Assembly: GCA_900540375.1 (NCBI GenBank)
Contig: UQFS01000015.1
Coordinates: forward strand, 1-64,000
From: an uncultured Prevotella sp.
Lineage (GTDB): Bacteria; Bacteroidota; Bacteroidia; Bacteroidales; Bacteroidaceae
Direction of reading: 5' to 3'
DNA: 64,000 bases
This document shows, one piece after another, positions 26,988-35,658 of the stretch (its first letter is position 1; each line of letters begins with the position of its first letter). A model generated the notes under the pieces. That model searched no databases. It had not been told where the DNA came from and saw only the letters and a program-made list of their open reading frames with translations. The position numbers and the translations under genes were made by a program.

Positions 26988-28085
26988 ACATTGCGTAGCA
27001 TTTCCGTCCTCCACATGGAAGAGTTTATAATCCTCGCCGACGTGTTGCAGGATATGGTCGAGATGGTCGCGGTTGGTGTCCGTGATGAAAATCTGTCCAT
27101 AGTCGGGACGGGCCACGAGTTTGATGATCTGCTCCACCCGGCGGGCGTCGAGCTTGTCAAAGATGTCGTCGAGAAGCAGCAGCGGCGTGGTGCCTGATGC
27201 CGTCTTCTTTAGGAAAGAGAACTGAGCGAGCTTCAGTGCCAGCACGTAAGTCTTCGTCTGTCCCTGGCTTGCCTCGCGTCGCATGGGATAGCCCTCAAGG
27301 AGCATCTCCAGATCGTCGCGGTGAATACCGTGGAGCGAATAGCCCACGGCACGGTCTCGCAGACGGTCGCGACGAATCACGTCGAGCAAAGGACCACGTT
27401 GTCCGTGGGAGACATAGTGCAGCGAGACCGCCTCGTGGTGATCCGAGAGCATGTCGTAGATCTGCTGAAACACCGGTGTCATCTCTTCCACGAACCGGCT
27501 GCGCTTGTAAAAGACTTCTTCTCCGGCCGAAGCCATCTCCTCTTCCCATAGGTCCATGAGCGAGGCGTCGGGCTCTGTTTCCATCTTCAGCAGGGCGTTG
27601 CGCTGCTGCAAGGCTTTGTTGTAGCGTGTCAGCGCGTCCATATAAGTATGGTCATACTGCGCAATGACCACGTCCATGAGCCGGCGTCGCTCCTCGCTCG
27701 TTCCGCTGACCAGACTGTTGTCCGATGGCGTGACAAAGATGAGCGGGATGAGCCCGATGTGCGTTGAGAGCTTCTTATAGTCCTTGTGGTTGCGCTTGAA
27801 CTGCTTATGCCGTCCGCGTTTCATGGCCGCGTAGATGTTCTCCTGCTGTCCCTCGTCGCCCTCATAGTCGCCCTCGATGACAAAGAACTCTGTGTCGTGG
27901 TTGATCACCTGTGAGTCGATGTTGGTGAAGCTGCTGTGGCAGAACGAGAGGAAATAGACCGCGTCAAGGATATTGGTTTTGCCTTCACCGTTGTTGCCGA
28001 TGAAGCAGTTCACCTTCGGCGAGAGCTCCAGCGCAGTGCTCTTTATATTCTTGTAATTGATGATTGATATCTTCTTTAGTCTCAT
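26985..28085 (-). CDS. recF: DNA replication and repair protein RecF
   Basis: A 366-residue SMC-like ATPase that helps load RecA at gapped DNA with RecO and RecR. The Walker A is GNNGEGKTNILDAV (residues about 30-43), the ABC signature region is SQGQTKTYVLALKLAQ, and the Walker B is PLLLLDDIFDKLDARR, followed by the D-loop/His region QIFITDT. Length is normal. The C-terminal few residues come from the intergenic inverted repeat. A -7-like TATCTTTG lies at 28129-28136 on the minus strand. Confidence 0.96.
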   Translation of the reverse strand: MRLKKISIINYKNIKSTALELSPKVNCFIGNNGEGKTNILDAVYFLSFCHSSFTNIDSQVINHDTEFFVIEGDYEGDEGQQENIYAAMKRGRHKQFKRNHKDYKKLSTHIGLIPLIFVTPSDNSLVSGTSEERRRLMDVVIAQYDHTYMDALTRYNKALQQRNALLKMETEPDASLMDLWEEEMASAGEEVFYKRSRFVEEMTPVFQQIYDMLSDHHEAVSLHYVSHGQRGPLLDVIRRDRLRDRAVGYSLHGIHRDDLEMLLEGYPMRREASQGQTKTYVLALKLAQFSFLKKTASGTTPLLLLDDIFDKLDARRVEQIIKLVARPDYGQIFITDTNRDHLDHILQHVGEDYKLFHVEDGNATQC

Positions 28086-28200
28086 AATCCTATGGGCTCT
28101 ATTTGGGCTTTCCCTTGCCTTACATATGCAAAGATAAGAGTTTTGAAGCTAAAAAGCGAAAAAAGAGTCGCATAAATTTTAGTATTCGAGGGAAAATTGC

Positions 28201-28208
28201 TAATTTTG
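28201..28208 (+). promoter_or_regulatory. Probable -7 element of the TPR-ribH operon
   Basis: TAATTTTG fits TAnnTTTG and lies about 89 bp before the TPR gene. The matching upstream box is poor (TTTT), so confidence is limited. Confidence 0.4.
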
Positions 28209-28296
28209 TACCGATATATTGCGCCGTGTCTGTAAGAGACACAGTCGCTGTGTATCAACAATCGTCAACGAAATAATAAAAAATCATTTCAAATAA

Positions 28297-28989
28297 ATGG
28301 CAAACAACAACGGTCAGGCAACATTTGACGCTGCCTTTAAGTCACAAGAGTTTTTCGACAAGAACAAGAAGATTTTACTGGGTGCTATCATCGCAGTGGT
28401 AGTCATTATCGCAGGATATTTCTGCTATAGCGCATTCATTGGCGGTCCCCGTGAGGAGAAAGCCAGTACTGCATTGGCTCGTGGTCAGGAGTACTTCAAT
28501 GCCGAGCAGTTCGACAAGGCGCTCAACGGCGATGGCGCAGGCTACAGCGGCTTTGTGAAGATTGCCGATGACTATAGTTCTACGGATGCCGGCAACCTCG
28601 CTAAGCTCTATGCCGGACTGAGCTATGCTTATTTGGGAAAGTGGAGCGATGCCGTCAAGTATCTTGAGGACTATTCTCCCAAGGGCGACGCCATGGTCAG
28701 TCCTGCCGCTATCGAGGCTCTGGGCAACGCCTACGCTCATGTCGGACAGATCGACAAGGCTGTAAGTAAACTCCAGGAGGCTGCTGACAAGGCTGATGAC
28801 AAAGCTGAGGACGGCACCAACAACAGTCTGTCTCCTATCTTCCGTCTGCAGGCCGGCGAGTTGCTGGAGTCTCAGGGCAAGAAGGCAGACGCGCTGAAAG
28901 TCTATCAGGACATCAAGAAGAAATATGTCAACTCTCAGCTTGTTCAGAGCAACGAGATCGACAAATACATCGAGAGAGCCAGCATCTAA
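28297..28989 (+). CDS. Membrane-anchored tetratricopeptide repeat protein
   Basis: A 230-residue protein with a short cytoplasmic N-terminus, one membrane helix (about residues 29-50, ILLGAIIAVVVIIAGYFCYS) and a periplasmic TPR-like domain (LAKLYAGLSYAYLGKWSDAVKYL and further helix pairs). The layout resembles YfgM-type proteins that assist the Sec machinery or periplasmic chaperones, but this role is only inferred. It is the first gene before ribH, with a 45-bp gap. Confidence 0.8.
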   Translation: MANNNGQATFDAAFKSQEFFDKNKKILLGAIIAVVVIIAGYFCYSAFIGGPREEKASTALARGQEYFNAEQFDKALNGDGAGYSGFVKIADDYSSTDAGNLAKLYAGLSYAYLGKWSDAVKYLEDYSPKGDAMVSPAAIEALGNAYAHVGQIDKAVSKLQEAADKADDKAEDGTNNSLSPIFRLQAGELLESQGKKADALKVYQDIKKKYVNSQLVQSNEIDKYIERASI

Positions 28990-29034
28990 GCGATGGCTCT
29001 TTCGCAACGTTAGGAGGATTTAGCTAAAATTATT

Positions 29035-29511
29035 ATGGCTACAGCATTACATCATTTGTCTGATTACGACACGACAAGCGTACCCGATGCCAGCAACATG
29101 TGCTTCGGTATCGTCGTCGCTGAGTGGAACAAGGATATCACGGGCGCACTGCTCGACGGTTGCGTGTCTACGCTTGAGAAGCATGGCGCACTACCCGAGA
29201 ACATCCATGTCAAGACCGTGCCCGGAAGCTTCGAACTCGTCTATGGCGCACAGCAACTGTGCAAGAACGACGGCTTCGACGCCATTATCATCCTGGGCAG
29301 CGTCATCCGTGGCGACACGCCGCACTTCGACTATATCTGCCAGGGCGTCACCTTTGGCATCTCACGTCTCAATGCCACACAGAACATTCCTGTGATCTTT
29401 GGACTGCTGACGACTGATGATCATCAGCAGGCTGTGGACCGCTGCGGTGGTAAGCTTGGCAACAAAGGCGACGAGTGCGCTGTCGACGCCATCAAGATGG
29501 CAAAGTTCTAA
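29035..29511 (+). CDS. ribH: 6,7-dimethyl-8-ribityllumazine synthase
   Basis: A 158-residue lumazine synthase, the penultimate step of riboflavin synthesis: it condenses the butanone phosphate with the ribitylaminopyrimidine in the cytoplasm, usually as an icosahedral shell. Conserved parts are VVAEWNKDIT, VPGSFELVYGAQ, IILGSVIRGDTPHFDYIC (with the catalytic His) and PVIFGLLTTDDHQQAVDR. Length is normal. The other riboflavin genes are not in the window. Confidence 0.96.
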   Translation: MATALHHLSDYDTTSVPDASNMCFGIVVAEWNKDITGALLDGCVSTLEKHGALPENIHVKTVPGSFELVYGAQQLCKNDGFDAIIILGSVIRGDTPHFDYICQGVTFGISRLNATQNIPVIFGLLTTDDHQQAVDRCGGKLGNKGDECAVDAIKMAKF

Positions 29512-29542
29512 TGGTAGAATATCATCTTTATCAGCAGCTGTT

Positions 29543-29923
29543 ATGATTCTCTACGATCTCTTGCAGGCCTATCGTTTCGACGAGATCATGGCCACCATTA
29601 ATAATATGTATCCCGGCACATCAGGCTACCGTGACCAGCTCCGCCTGGCCTACGACCTGTTGCTGAACATGCGCCCCGTGCCTTCCAAGAAGCCGATACG
29701 CTTCAAGATCATCGACGGACCGGGCGATCTGAAGTATATGGGAGCAGAAGACCGCGACTTCAACACCACGTGGGAGGTATGCCTCGGCAAGAACCTCGTC
29801 AGAGAGAAAGGCGTGGATCTGACCGATGACGAGCTCATCGCCAACTGTCTGGTCAATATCTGCTTCACAGCCCGCCGCCCAAAGGCTTTCGACAAAGCCT
29901 TTGAGGAGCTGCATCAAGAATGA
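29543..29923 (+). CDS. Conserved hypothetical protein (possibly DUF6557-like)
   Basis: A 126-residue soluble protein starting MILYDLLQAYRFDEIMATI. The frame is open upstream into ribH (from 29417), but the start at 29543, 31 bp after the ribH stop, gives the protein-like N-terminus. It looks mainly helical at the N-terminus with a beta-rich middle (RFKIIDGPGDLKYMGAEDRD) and has no signal peptide or catalytic motif I recognise. The family guess rests on general resemblance only. It ends the TPR-ribH operon. Confidence 0.7.
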   Translation: MILYDLLQAYRFDEIMATINNMYPGTSGYRDQLRLAYDLLLNMRPVPSKKPIRFKIIDGPGDLKYMGAEDRDFNTTWEVCLGKNLVREKGVDLTDDELIANCLVNICFTARRPKAFDKAFEELHQE

Positions 29924-29945
29924 CATCCTTTATCTTTCTTCTTAT

Positions 29946-29975
29946 AATCAGGGTAGGAGTGATCCTATCCTGATT
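29946..29975 (+). terminator. Terminator of the TPR-ribH operon
   Basis: AATCAGGGTAGGA (29946-29958) pairs with TCCTATCCTGATT (29963-29975) across a 4-nt loop and is followed by TATTTTC. It lies 22 bp after the last stop. Confidence 0.75.
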
Positions 29976-30014
29976 TATTTTCATATATCCATTTCCTTTT
30001 TCCTAATAATTTGC

Positions 30015-30022
30015 TACCTTTG
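30015..30022 (+). promoter_or_regulatory. Probable -7 element before the DHH gene
   Basis: TACCTTTG matches TAnnTTTG and lies 5 bp before the ATG at 30028, implying an almost leaderless mRNA. No TTTG box stands at the right distance upstream. Confidence 0.4.
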
Positions 30023-30027
30023 CAACT

Positions 30028-31080
30028 ATGAATACAGAAATGAATCTCAACGTTCTTTCCGAGAACGATCTTCTTTGGTTGAAAGAGAAAATATCGTCTT
30101 CCAATCATATCGTGATAACAGGCCATTCGCGTCCCGACGGCGATGCGATGGGTTCATGTCTGGCCTGGGCTGCCTGCCTGCGTGAGGCTTTTGGCAAGGA
30201 GCCTGCCGTCATCATGCCCAATGCCTATCCCGATTTTTTACAGTGGCTGCCGGGCACGCATGCCATCATCCGCTACGACAAGCATCCCGAGAAAGTCACG
30301 CAGGCGCTCAACAAGGCTGACCTGCTCTTTTGCATCGACTTTAATGACAACAGCCGTGTCGACACCATGGCAGAGATCCTTACCGCCTGCCAGGCACCGC
30401 GTGTACTCTTCGACCATCATCTCGGCCCACAGATGCAGGCTGATGTGAAGGTCAGTTCCGAAGAGTTCTGCTCGGCTTCAGAGGTTGTCTTCCGTGCTGC
30501 TTGGCAGTTAGGCGTCTTTGATAAGCTCAGCAAGACCTTTGCCGTTTGCGACTATTGTGGCATGATGACCGACACAGGCGGCTTCACCTTCGCGTCCTCA
30601 CGTCCGGAGATCTTCTACATCATCTGTCAGTTACTCACCAAAGGCATCGACAAGGACAAGATCTATCGCAACGTGTTCAATAACTACAGCACGTGGGCCA
30701 TCCGCCTGCGCGGCTATCTGATGTCACAGAAACTCAATGTCTTTGAGGACATCCACGCTTCTTACTATACGCTGACACGCCAAAACATGCTCGACTTCCA
30801 TTACAAGCGCGGTGATGCAGAGGGACTTGTTAACGAGCCACTGCGCATCAAGGGCATGAAGGTCAGCGTCTCGCTGCGTGAGGACGACCGCATCGACAAC
30901 AAGATTTGGGTCAGCCTTCGCTCTGTCGACGACTTCTCTGTGGAGGACATGGCGCGCCGCTTCTTCAATGGTGGCGGACACTTCAATGCCAGCGGGGGGC
31001 ATCTCGACTGTCCTATTGAGGAGGCAGAGAAGATCACACGCGAAGCCTTTACTTTTTATCGTGAGCAACTGAAGGGCTGA
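30028..31080 (+). CDS. DHH/DHHA1 phosphoesterase (NrnA-like)
   Basis: A 350-residue DHH-family phosphoesterase. The metal-binding motifs are GHSRPDGDAMGS (motif I), CIDFND (motif II), LFDHHLGPQ (DHH) and GMMTDTGGF (motif IV); the C-terminal DHHA1 domain has the GGGHFNASGG substrate loop. Relatives (NrnA) degrade short RNA oligonucleotides and/or pAp in the cytoplasm. Length and motifs are complete, so it should be active; which substrate dominates is not visible. Confidence 0.92.
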   Translation: MNTEMNLNVLSENDLLWLKEKISSSNHIVITGHSRPDGDAMGSCLAWAACLREAFGKEPAVIMPNAYPDFLQWLPGTHAIIRYDKHPEKVTQALNKADLLFCIDFNDNSRVDTMAEILTACQAPRVLFDHHLGPQMQADVKVSSEEFCSASEVVFRAAWQLGVFDKLSKTFAVCDYCGMMTDTGGFTFASSRPEIFYIICQLLTKGIDKDKIYRNVFNNYSTWAIRLRGYLMSQKLNVFEDIHASYYTLTRQNMLDFHYKRGDAEGLVNEPLRIKGMKVSVSLREDDRIDNKIWVSLRSVDDFSVEDMARRFFNGGGHFNASGGHLDCPIEEAEKITREAFTFYREQLKG

Positions 31081-31137
31081 TGATGGCATTTAATGTTTTT
31101 TATTCCTCTATATCAGTACTATCCAGCCTTTTTTTGT

Positions 31138-31145
31138 TACCTTTG
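31138..31145 (+). promoter_or_regulatory. Probable -7 element of the DUF4827-mutase operon
   Basis: TACCTTTG matches TAnnTTTG, about 30 bp before the DUF4827 ATG. An upstream TTTG at the normal spacing is not evident. Confidence 0.4.
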
Positions 31146-31174
31146 CAATATTAATCAACAATAATAGACAGACA

Positions 31175-31816
31175 ATGAGGAAACTGGGCTTTTTGTGCCT
31201 GATGCTGATAGGCTTCATGCTGATCGCTTCCTGCAACAATGAGGAAACTTATGCTGACCAGAAGAAGCGTGAGAAATCAGCTATCAACAAGTATATTGCT
31301 GACTCGGCAGTGACCGTGATCTCAGAAGATGAGTTTCTCAAGGACACGACGACCGACGTAAAGAAGAACGAATGGGTGCTCTTTGAGTCCTCCGGCGTAT
31401 ATATGCAGATTGTTCGCCGTGGCTCAGGAAAGCCTTTGGCTTATGGCGAGAGTGCCACCGTCCTGTGCCGATTCACTGAGCGCAACCTGCTGACGGACAG
31501 CATTCAGTTGAGCAATGTTCTTTTTCCGAGCGTTTCTCAGACGTTCGATAAGATCAGCGTGACCAACAACTCCGGCACTTTCCGTGGTTCGTTTGATACG
31601 AGCAGTTTGATGTACCGCGCCTATGGCAATGGTTCAACAACCGTTCCTCAGGGCTGGCTTGTTCCGCTGACGTTCATCAACTTAGGTCGCTATGTCAATG
31701 CTGATGACGAGATTGCTAAGGTGCGGCTCATCGTGCCTCACGACATGGGACAGACCTATGCTACGGCCAGTGTCTACCCCTGTCTCTACGACATCACCTA
31801 CCAGCGTGGGCGATAA
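31175..31816 (+). CDS. DUF4827 lipoprotein
   Basis: A 213-residue lipoprotein: signal peptide with lipobox IASC, then NNEETYADQKKREKSAI, typical of DUF4827, a Bacteroidetes-only family distantly like FKBP-type peptidyl-prolyl isomerases (the KPLAYGESATVLCRF region fits such a fold). No catalytic activity can be claimed. It lies 34 bp before the GlmM-type mutase gene and is probably co-transcribed with it. Confidence 0.82.
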   Translation: MRKLGFLCLMLIGFMLIASCNNEETYADQKKREKSAINKYIADSAVTVISEDEFLKDTTTDVKKNEWVLFESSGVYMQIVRRGSGKPLAYGESATVLCRFTERNLLTDSIQLSNVLFPSVSQTFDKISVTNNSGTFRGSFDTSSLMYRAYGNGSTTVPQGWLVPLTFINLGRYVNADDEIAKVRLIVPHDMGQTYATASVYPCLYDITYQRGR

Positions 31817-31850
31817 CCGACAGTAATAAATCATAGATGATTATCAATAT

Positions 31851-33236
31851 ATGACTCTGATTAAATCTATTTCCGGCATTCGCGGTACCATTGGCGGCCG
31901 CACAGGAGATACGCTGAATCCCCTGGACATTGTGAAGTTCACTTCCGCTTACGCTACCTTCATCCGTCGCAGCGCCAAGTCTTCAGCCAACAAGATTGTC
32001 GTCGGGCGTGACGCCCGCATCTCCGGCCCGATGGTCCGCAGTGTTGTCTGTGGCACGCTGATGGGCATGGGCTACGATGTGCTTGACATCGGCTTGGCAA
32101 CAACGCCGACCACCGAGCTCGCCGTGCGCATGAGTGGCGCCGACGGCGGCATCATCATCACAGCCAGCCACAATCCCCGTCACTGGAATGCGCTGAAGTT
32201 GCTCAACAACGAGGGCGAGTTCCTGACCAAAGCCGACGGCAATGCCGTACTGGACATTGCAGCAAAAGAGGATTTCGAATACGCAGATGTAGACCATCTC
32301 GGACACTACGCCCACGACGACAGCTTTAACCAGCGCCATATCGACAGCGTGCTCGCACTCGACCTCGTGGATGTGGATGCCATCAAGAAGGCTCACTTCA
32401 AGGTATGTGTTGACTCGATCAACTCGGTCGGCGGCATCATCCTGCCGCATCTGCTCGATGCGCTCGGCGTGGAATATAAGTTCCTCAACGGCGAGGCTAA
32501 CGGTGATTTTGCCCATAACCCTGAGCCCCTGGAGCGCAACCTCGGCGGCATCATGAGCGAGGTAGCCGGTGGAGGTTATGATCTCGGTATCGTGGTGGAT
32601 CCGGATGTAGACCGTCTGGCCTTCATCCAGGAGAACGGTAAGATGTATGGCGAGGAATACACATTGGTGACGGTGGCTGACTACATCCTCGACCATGTCA
32701 AAGGTTCTACCGTGAGCAACCTGAGTTCTACGCGCGCCCTGCGTGATGTCACGGAGCGTCATGGCTGCAAGTACTACGCTGCAGCCGTCGGCGAGGTGAA
32801 TGTCACAACCAAGATGAAGGAGGTTGGAGCCGTCATCGGTGGTGAGGGCAATGGCGGAGTCATCTATCCTGAGAGCCACTACGGTCGTGATGCCCTCGTG
32901 GGCATTGGCCTCTTCCTCAGCAGCATGGCACAGAAAGGCATGAAGGCCAGTCAGCTGCGCGCTACGTTCCCGAACTATTTCATGGCAAAGAACCGCGTGG
33001 ACTTGCAGCCTGATACTGACATTGACGCCATATTAAATAAGGTGAAGGAGCACTTCGCTTCTCAGCCCGACGTACAGGTTACTGACATCGACGGCGTGAA
33101 GCTCGACTTCCCCGATAAGTGGGTGCACCTGCGCAAGAGCAACACTGAGCCGATCATCCGTGTCTACAGTGAGGCGCATACTGCCGAAGAGGCTGACGCG
33201 CTCGGCAAGGAGCTGATGGCGTTTGTGACAAAGTAA
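31851..33236 (+). CDS. glmM: Phosphoglucosamine mutase (alpha-D-phosphohexomutase family)
   Basis: A 461-residue phosphohexomutase. The phosphoserine loop is ITASHNPRHWNALK (catalytic Ser in TASHNP), the metal loop is DPDVDRLAF, the sugar-specificity loop is GEGNGGVIYP, and the phosphate-binding loop is RKSNTEPIIRVY. The GEGNGG specificity loop and overall length fit phosphoglucosamine mutase, which makes glucosamine-1-phosphate for peptidoglycan and LPS; a phosphomannomutase/phosphoglucomutase role is the main alternative. It is followed by a strong terminator. Confidence 0.88.
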   Translation: MTLIKSISGIRGTIGGRTGDTLNPLDIVKFTSAYATFIRRSAKSSANKIVVGRDARISGPMVRSVVCGTLMGMGYDVLDIGLATTPTTELAVRMSGADGGIIITASHNPRHWNALKLLNNEGEFLTKADGNAVLDIAAKEDFEYADVDHLGHYAHDDSFNQRHIDSVLALDLVDVDAIKKAHFKVCVDSINSVGGIILPHLLDALGVEYKFLNGEANGDFAHNPEPLERNLGGIMSEVAGGGYDLGIVVDPDVDRLAFIQENGKMYGEEYTLVTVADYILDHVKGSTVSNLSSTRALRDVTERHGCKYYAAAVGEVNVTTKMKEVGAVIGGEGNGGVIYPESHYGRDALVGIGLFLSSMAQKGMKASQLRATFPNYFMAKNRVDLQPDTDIDAILNKVKEHFASQPDVQVTDIDGVKLDFPDKWVHLRKSNTEPIIRVYSEAHTAEEADALGKELMAFVTK

Positions 33237-33267
33237 AAAAGCAGCCTCACTCACAACAGCCTCTCCA

Positions 33268-33308
33268 GCCTCCCCCCCCACAACCCCTCTCCGAAGGAGA
33301 GGGGAGTG
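33268..33308. repeat. GC-rich intergenic palindrome, copy 1
   Basis: A C-run followed by ACAACCCCTCTCCGAAGGAGAGGGG forms a short CCCTCTCC/GGAGAGGG hairpin. A near-identical inverted copy stands at 33547-33584, so the two flank the bidirectional terminator. Palindromes of this kind are dispersed in many Bacteroidetes genomes. Confidence 0.7.
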
Positions 33309-33410
33309 ATATGCTGGTTAAACAATTCATGTGCGAGGGAATATAGGGGTGTAAGGAAAGTGTGAGGGAAGCGTGGCGGGAATACTGGACTACAGACAAA
33401 ATACAAAAAG

Positions 33411-33458
33411 ACGAAGAGGACAGACTGCATTTGCTGTCTGTCCTCTTCGTTTTTTTTG
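33411..33458 (+). terminator. Strong terminator after glmM (probably bidirectional)
   Basis: A perfect 15-bp stem pairs ACGAAGAGGACAGAC (33411-33425) with 33436-33450 across a 10-nt loop and is followed by a run of T. An A-run on the other side lets it also work for the converging NDH-2 gene. Confidence 0.9.
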
Positions 33459-33523
33459 TATGTATCTTAGCCCCTCTTTAGCCCAAAAGTCTACAACCAG
33501 TTGCTTCGATAAGCATAAGGTGT

Positions 33524-34921
33524 CTATAGGGTTTCGCCAGAGTAATTACTCCCCTCTCCTTTGGAGAGGGGCTGGGGGGGAGGCTTTAGATCCTCACCCA
33601 AGTGTGTGGTCTGCTCTCGTTTGATGCGCTCGCGGATCATCTTTGGCTTGGTGGCGTAGACGATCGTACGGATCGAGACGTTGTAACTGAAATATTGCCA
33701 TGCCCAACTGAGCATTACCATCAGCTTGTTGCGCACACCCAAGATGGAGCGGAGGTGAACGATGAGCCACAGCACCCAAGCCATGAAGCCCTGTGTCCGT
33801 ACCTTGCCCAGATCAGCGACAGCCTTGTTGCGGCCAACGGTGGCCATCGAGCCAAGGTCGTTGTAGTGGAAGGGCTTGAGATCCGTGTCGTGGTGCGAAA
33901 GCCTTATGAGGTTTTCTGCCAGTTGGGTAGCCTGCTGGATAGCCACCTGTGCCAATTGTGGATGGCCTTTGGGATATCTCGGATCTGCAGTCATCAGGCA
34001 CTGGTCACCAATGGCGAAGATATTGTCGTAGCCACGTACACGGTTGCAGCCGTCGACGAGAATGCGGAAGCCACGTCCAAGCTTGTCGCCTTCGATGCCC
34101 GTGACCGGTTGGGCACGGATACCGGAAACCCAAAGGAAAGTGCGCGTGGCGATCGATGTGCCGTCCTTGATGATGATATGATAGTCGCGGTAGTCCGTTA
34201 CCATCTTGCCGAACTGTACGTCGACGCCCATGTCCCTTAAATATTTGAGTGCCTTCTCTGATGCTTCCTGTGACATACCTGCCAAGAGTCGGTCACCGGC
34301 CTCAAGCAGATAGATATGCATGTGCGATGCGTCCATGTCGGGATAGTCGTAGGGGATGACATAGCGCTTCATCTCCGAGATCGCACCGGCAATTTCCACG
34401 CCGGTAGCACCACCGCCAACGATGACGACGTTGAGCAGTTCCTGCCGCTCTTCCTCCGTGGCGCAGGTCAGCGCACGCTCGAGATTTGAGAGCAGTGCAT
34501 TGCGCAGGCCCATGGCCTCAGACAGGGTACGCATGGGGATGGCCCATTCTTCTACGTTCTTGTTGCCGAAGAAGTTGGTCGTAGCTCCGGCTGCGAAAAC
34601 GAGATAGTCGTAGTCGATCTTACCGATGGACGTCTGCAGGATCTTCTTGTCGGGAAAGACCGCGCGGGCTTCAGCCATACGGAAATAGAAGTTCTTGCGC
34701 TTGCGGAAGATCTGTCGGAAGGGGAAGGAGATGGAACTGGGAGCCAGTCCGGCCGAAGCCACCTGGTAGATCAATGGGGGAAACTGATGGTAGTTGTTCT
34801 TGTCGATGAGTACGACTTGCAGGTTGCTGTCTTTGAGTTGGTTGGTAAGCCGCAGGCCTCCTAAGCCGCCACCAACGATGACTACTCGCTTCTGACCGTT
34901 TCTATTGATATTGACACTCAT
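33524..34921 (-). CDS. ndh: Type II NADH dehydrogenase (NDH-2)
   Basis: A 465-residue FAD-dependent NADH:quinone oxidoreductase, peripheral on the inner membrane and not proton-pumping. FAD binding: VIVGGGLGGLRLTNQL near the N-terminus. NAD binding: VIVGGGATGVEIAGAI (about residues 165-180). The second FAD motif is YDNIFAIGDQC. A hydrophobic C-terminal stretch (MAWVLWLIVHL and following) fits membrane attachment. The last residues, PPPQPLSKGEGSNYSGETL, are encoded by the GC-rich intergenic palindrome (33547-33584), so the native C-terminus was probably shorter. A -7-like TACCTTTG lies at 35008-35015 (-). Confidence 0.92.
   Translation of the reverse strand: MSVNINRNGQKRVVIVGGGLGGLRLTNQLKDSNLQVVLIDKNNYHQFPPLIYQVASAGLAPSSISFPFRQIFRKRKNFYFRMAEARAVFPDKKILQTSIGKIDYDYLVFAAGATTNFFGNKNVEEWAIPMRTLSEAMGLRNALLSNLERALTCATEEERQELLNVVIVGGGATGVEIAGAISEMKRYVIPYDYPDMDASHMHIYLLEAGDRLLAGMSQEASEKALKYLRDMGVDVQFGKMVTDYRDYHIIIKDGTSIATRTFLWVSGIRAQPVTGIEGDKLGRGFRILVDGCNRVRGYDNIFAIGDQCLMTADPRYPKGHPQLAQVAIQQATQLAENLIRLSHHDTDLKPFHYNDLGSMATVGRNKAVADLGKVRTQGFMAWVLWLIVHLRSILGVRNKLMVMLSWAWQYFSYNVSIRTIVYATKPKMIRERIKREQTTHLGEDLKPPPQPLSKGEGSNYSGETL
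33547..33584. repeat. GC-rich intergenic palindrome, copy 2 (inside the ndh 3' end)
   Basis: CTCCCCTCTCCTTTGGAGAGGGG followed by CTGGGGGGGAGGC is the inverted counterpart of 33268-33308. It supplies the last in-frame codons of the NDH-2 gene. Confidence 0.7.
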
Positions 34922-35129
34922 TATTTTATATATATGTAGTTATTAAAAGAAAAACGCTTCGAATACTTTTCCGGTGCCGCTTGGCACCGTTATCCTGATT
35001 GCTGTTACAAAGGTAATGTAAAATTCTGAATTCTGCAACTCCATCAGTACTCTTTTGCTCTCGCATGTCAATTTATATAATTTAAAGCAATGTCGTATTT
35101 TGATTTTTCCCGACAAAAGTTTGTCGTGG

Positions 35130-35505
35130 AGAGATCACAATCTAGAGATGAAGAAATGAGACTTTTGGATTCGCAAAGTCATTTTTGCTTGAAAAGAGCG
35201 AGAAAAGGGTACTTTGACAAGATGAAAAAGGTACTTTGACGAGAAATTCTCTAGAGAATTTCTCGTCATTTCGGTAGTTTTACACGGTCAAAGTACCGAG
35301 ATGATTGGCAAAAATGGCCTTTTTGAACAAGTAAAATGGCAAAAATGAAGGCTTCGGGAAGTAGGTTTTGTACGTTATATAACACAAATATCTGATTATC
35401 AGTATGTTAGTAAAATTGCTCAAAAATGGGCTTCTTTTGGGCCAAGCATCCTTTGGCTTCTGATTTTTCGATTCTCAGAGGCCGAAAAATGTCAGTTTCT
35501 TGAAC
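35130..35505. repeat. Intergenic 22-nt-core element, copy B
   Basis: The 737-bp gap between NDH-2 and the esterase holds a second copy of the element seen at 14595-14990. The head has TCACAATCTAGAG. The core has GGTACTTTGAC at 35208-35218 and again 22 nt on at 35230-35240, with its inverse GTCAAAGTACC at 35287-35297. In between, 35238-35267 is a perfect 30-nt palindrome centred on TCTCTAGAGA. The tail carries CGATTCTCAGAGGCCGAAAA and TGTCAGTTTCTTGAAC. No coding frame is credible here. Confidence 0.65.
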
Positions 35506-35530
35506 AAACTTTCTTCTTGTTGTAATATAC

Positions 35531-35579
35531 AAAAACACCCTGGCCGAGGATGTAAGCCTTGCTCGGTCAGGGTGTTTTT
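35531..35579 (-). terminator. Terminator of the esterase gene
   Basis: AAAAACACCCTGGCCGAG (35531-35548) pairs with 35562-35579 (one G-T), giving a stem flanked by A and T runs. It works in both directions and lies about 80 bp past the esterase stop. Confidence 0.8.
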
Positions 35580-35658
35580 ATATAAATATGGAGGTACTTG
35601 CATGCGATACAGTATCTTTGATGCTGTCCTGGTGGTATTGCGACCAAGCAGTGAAGTT

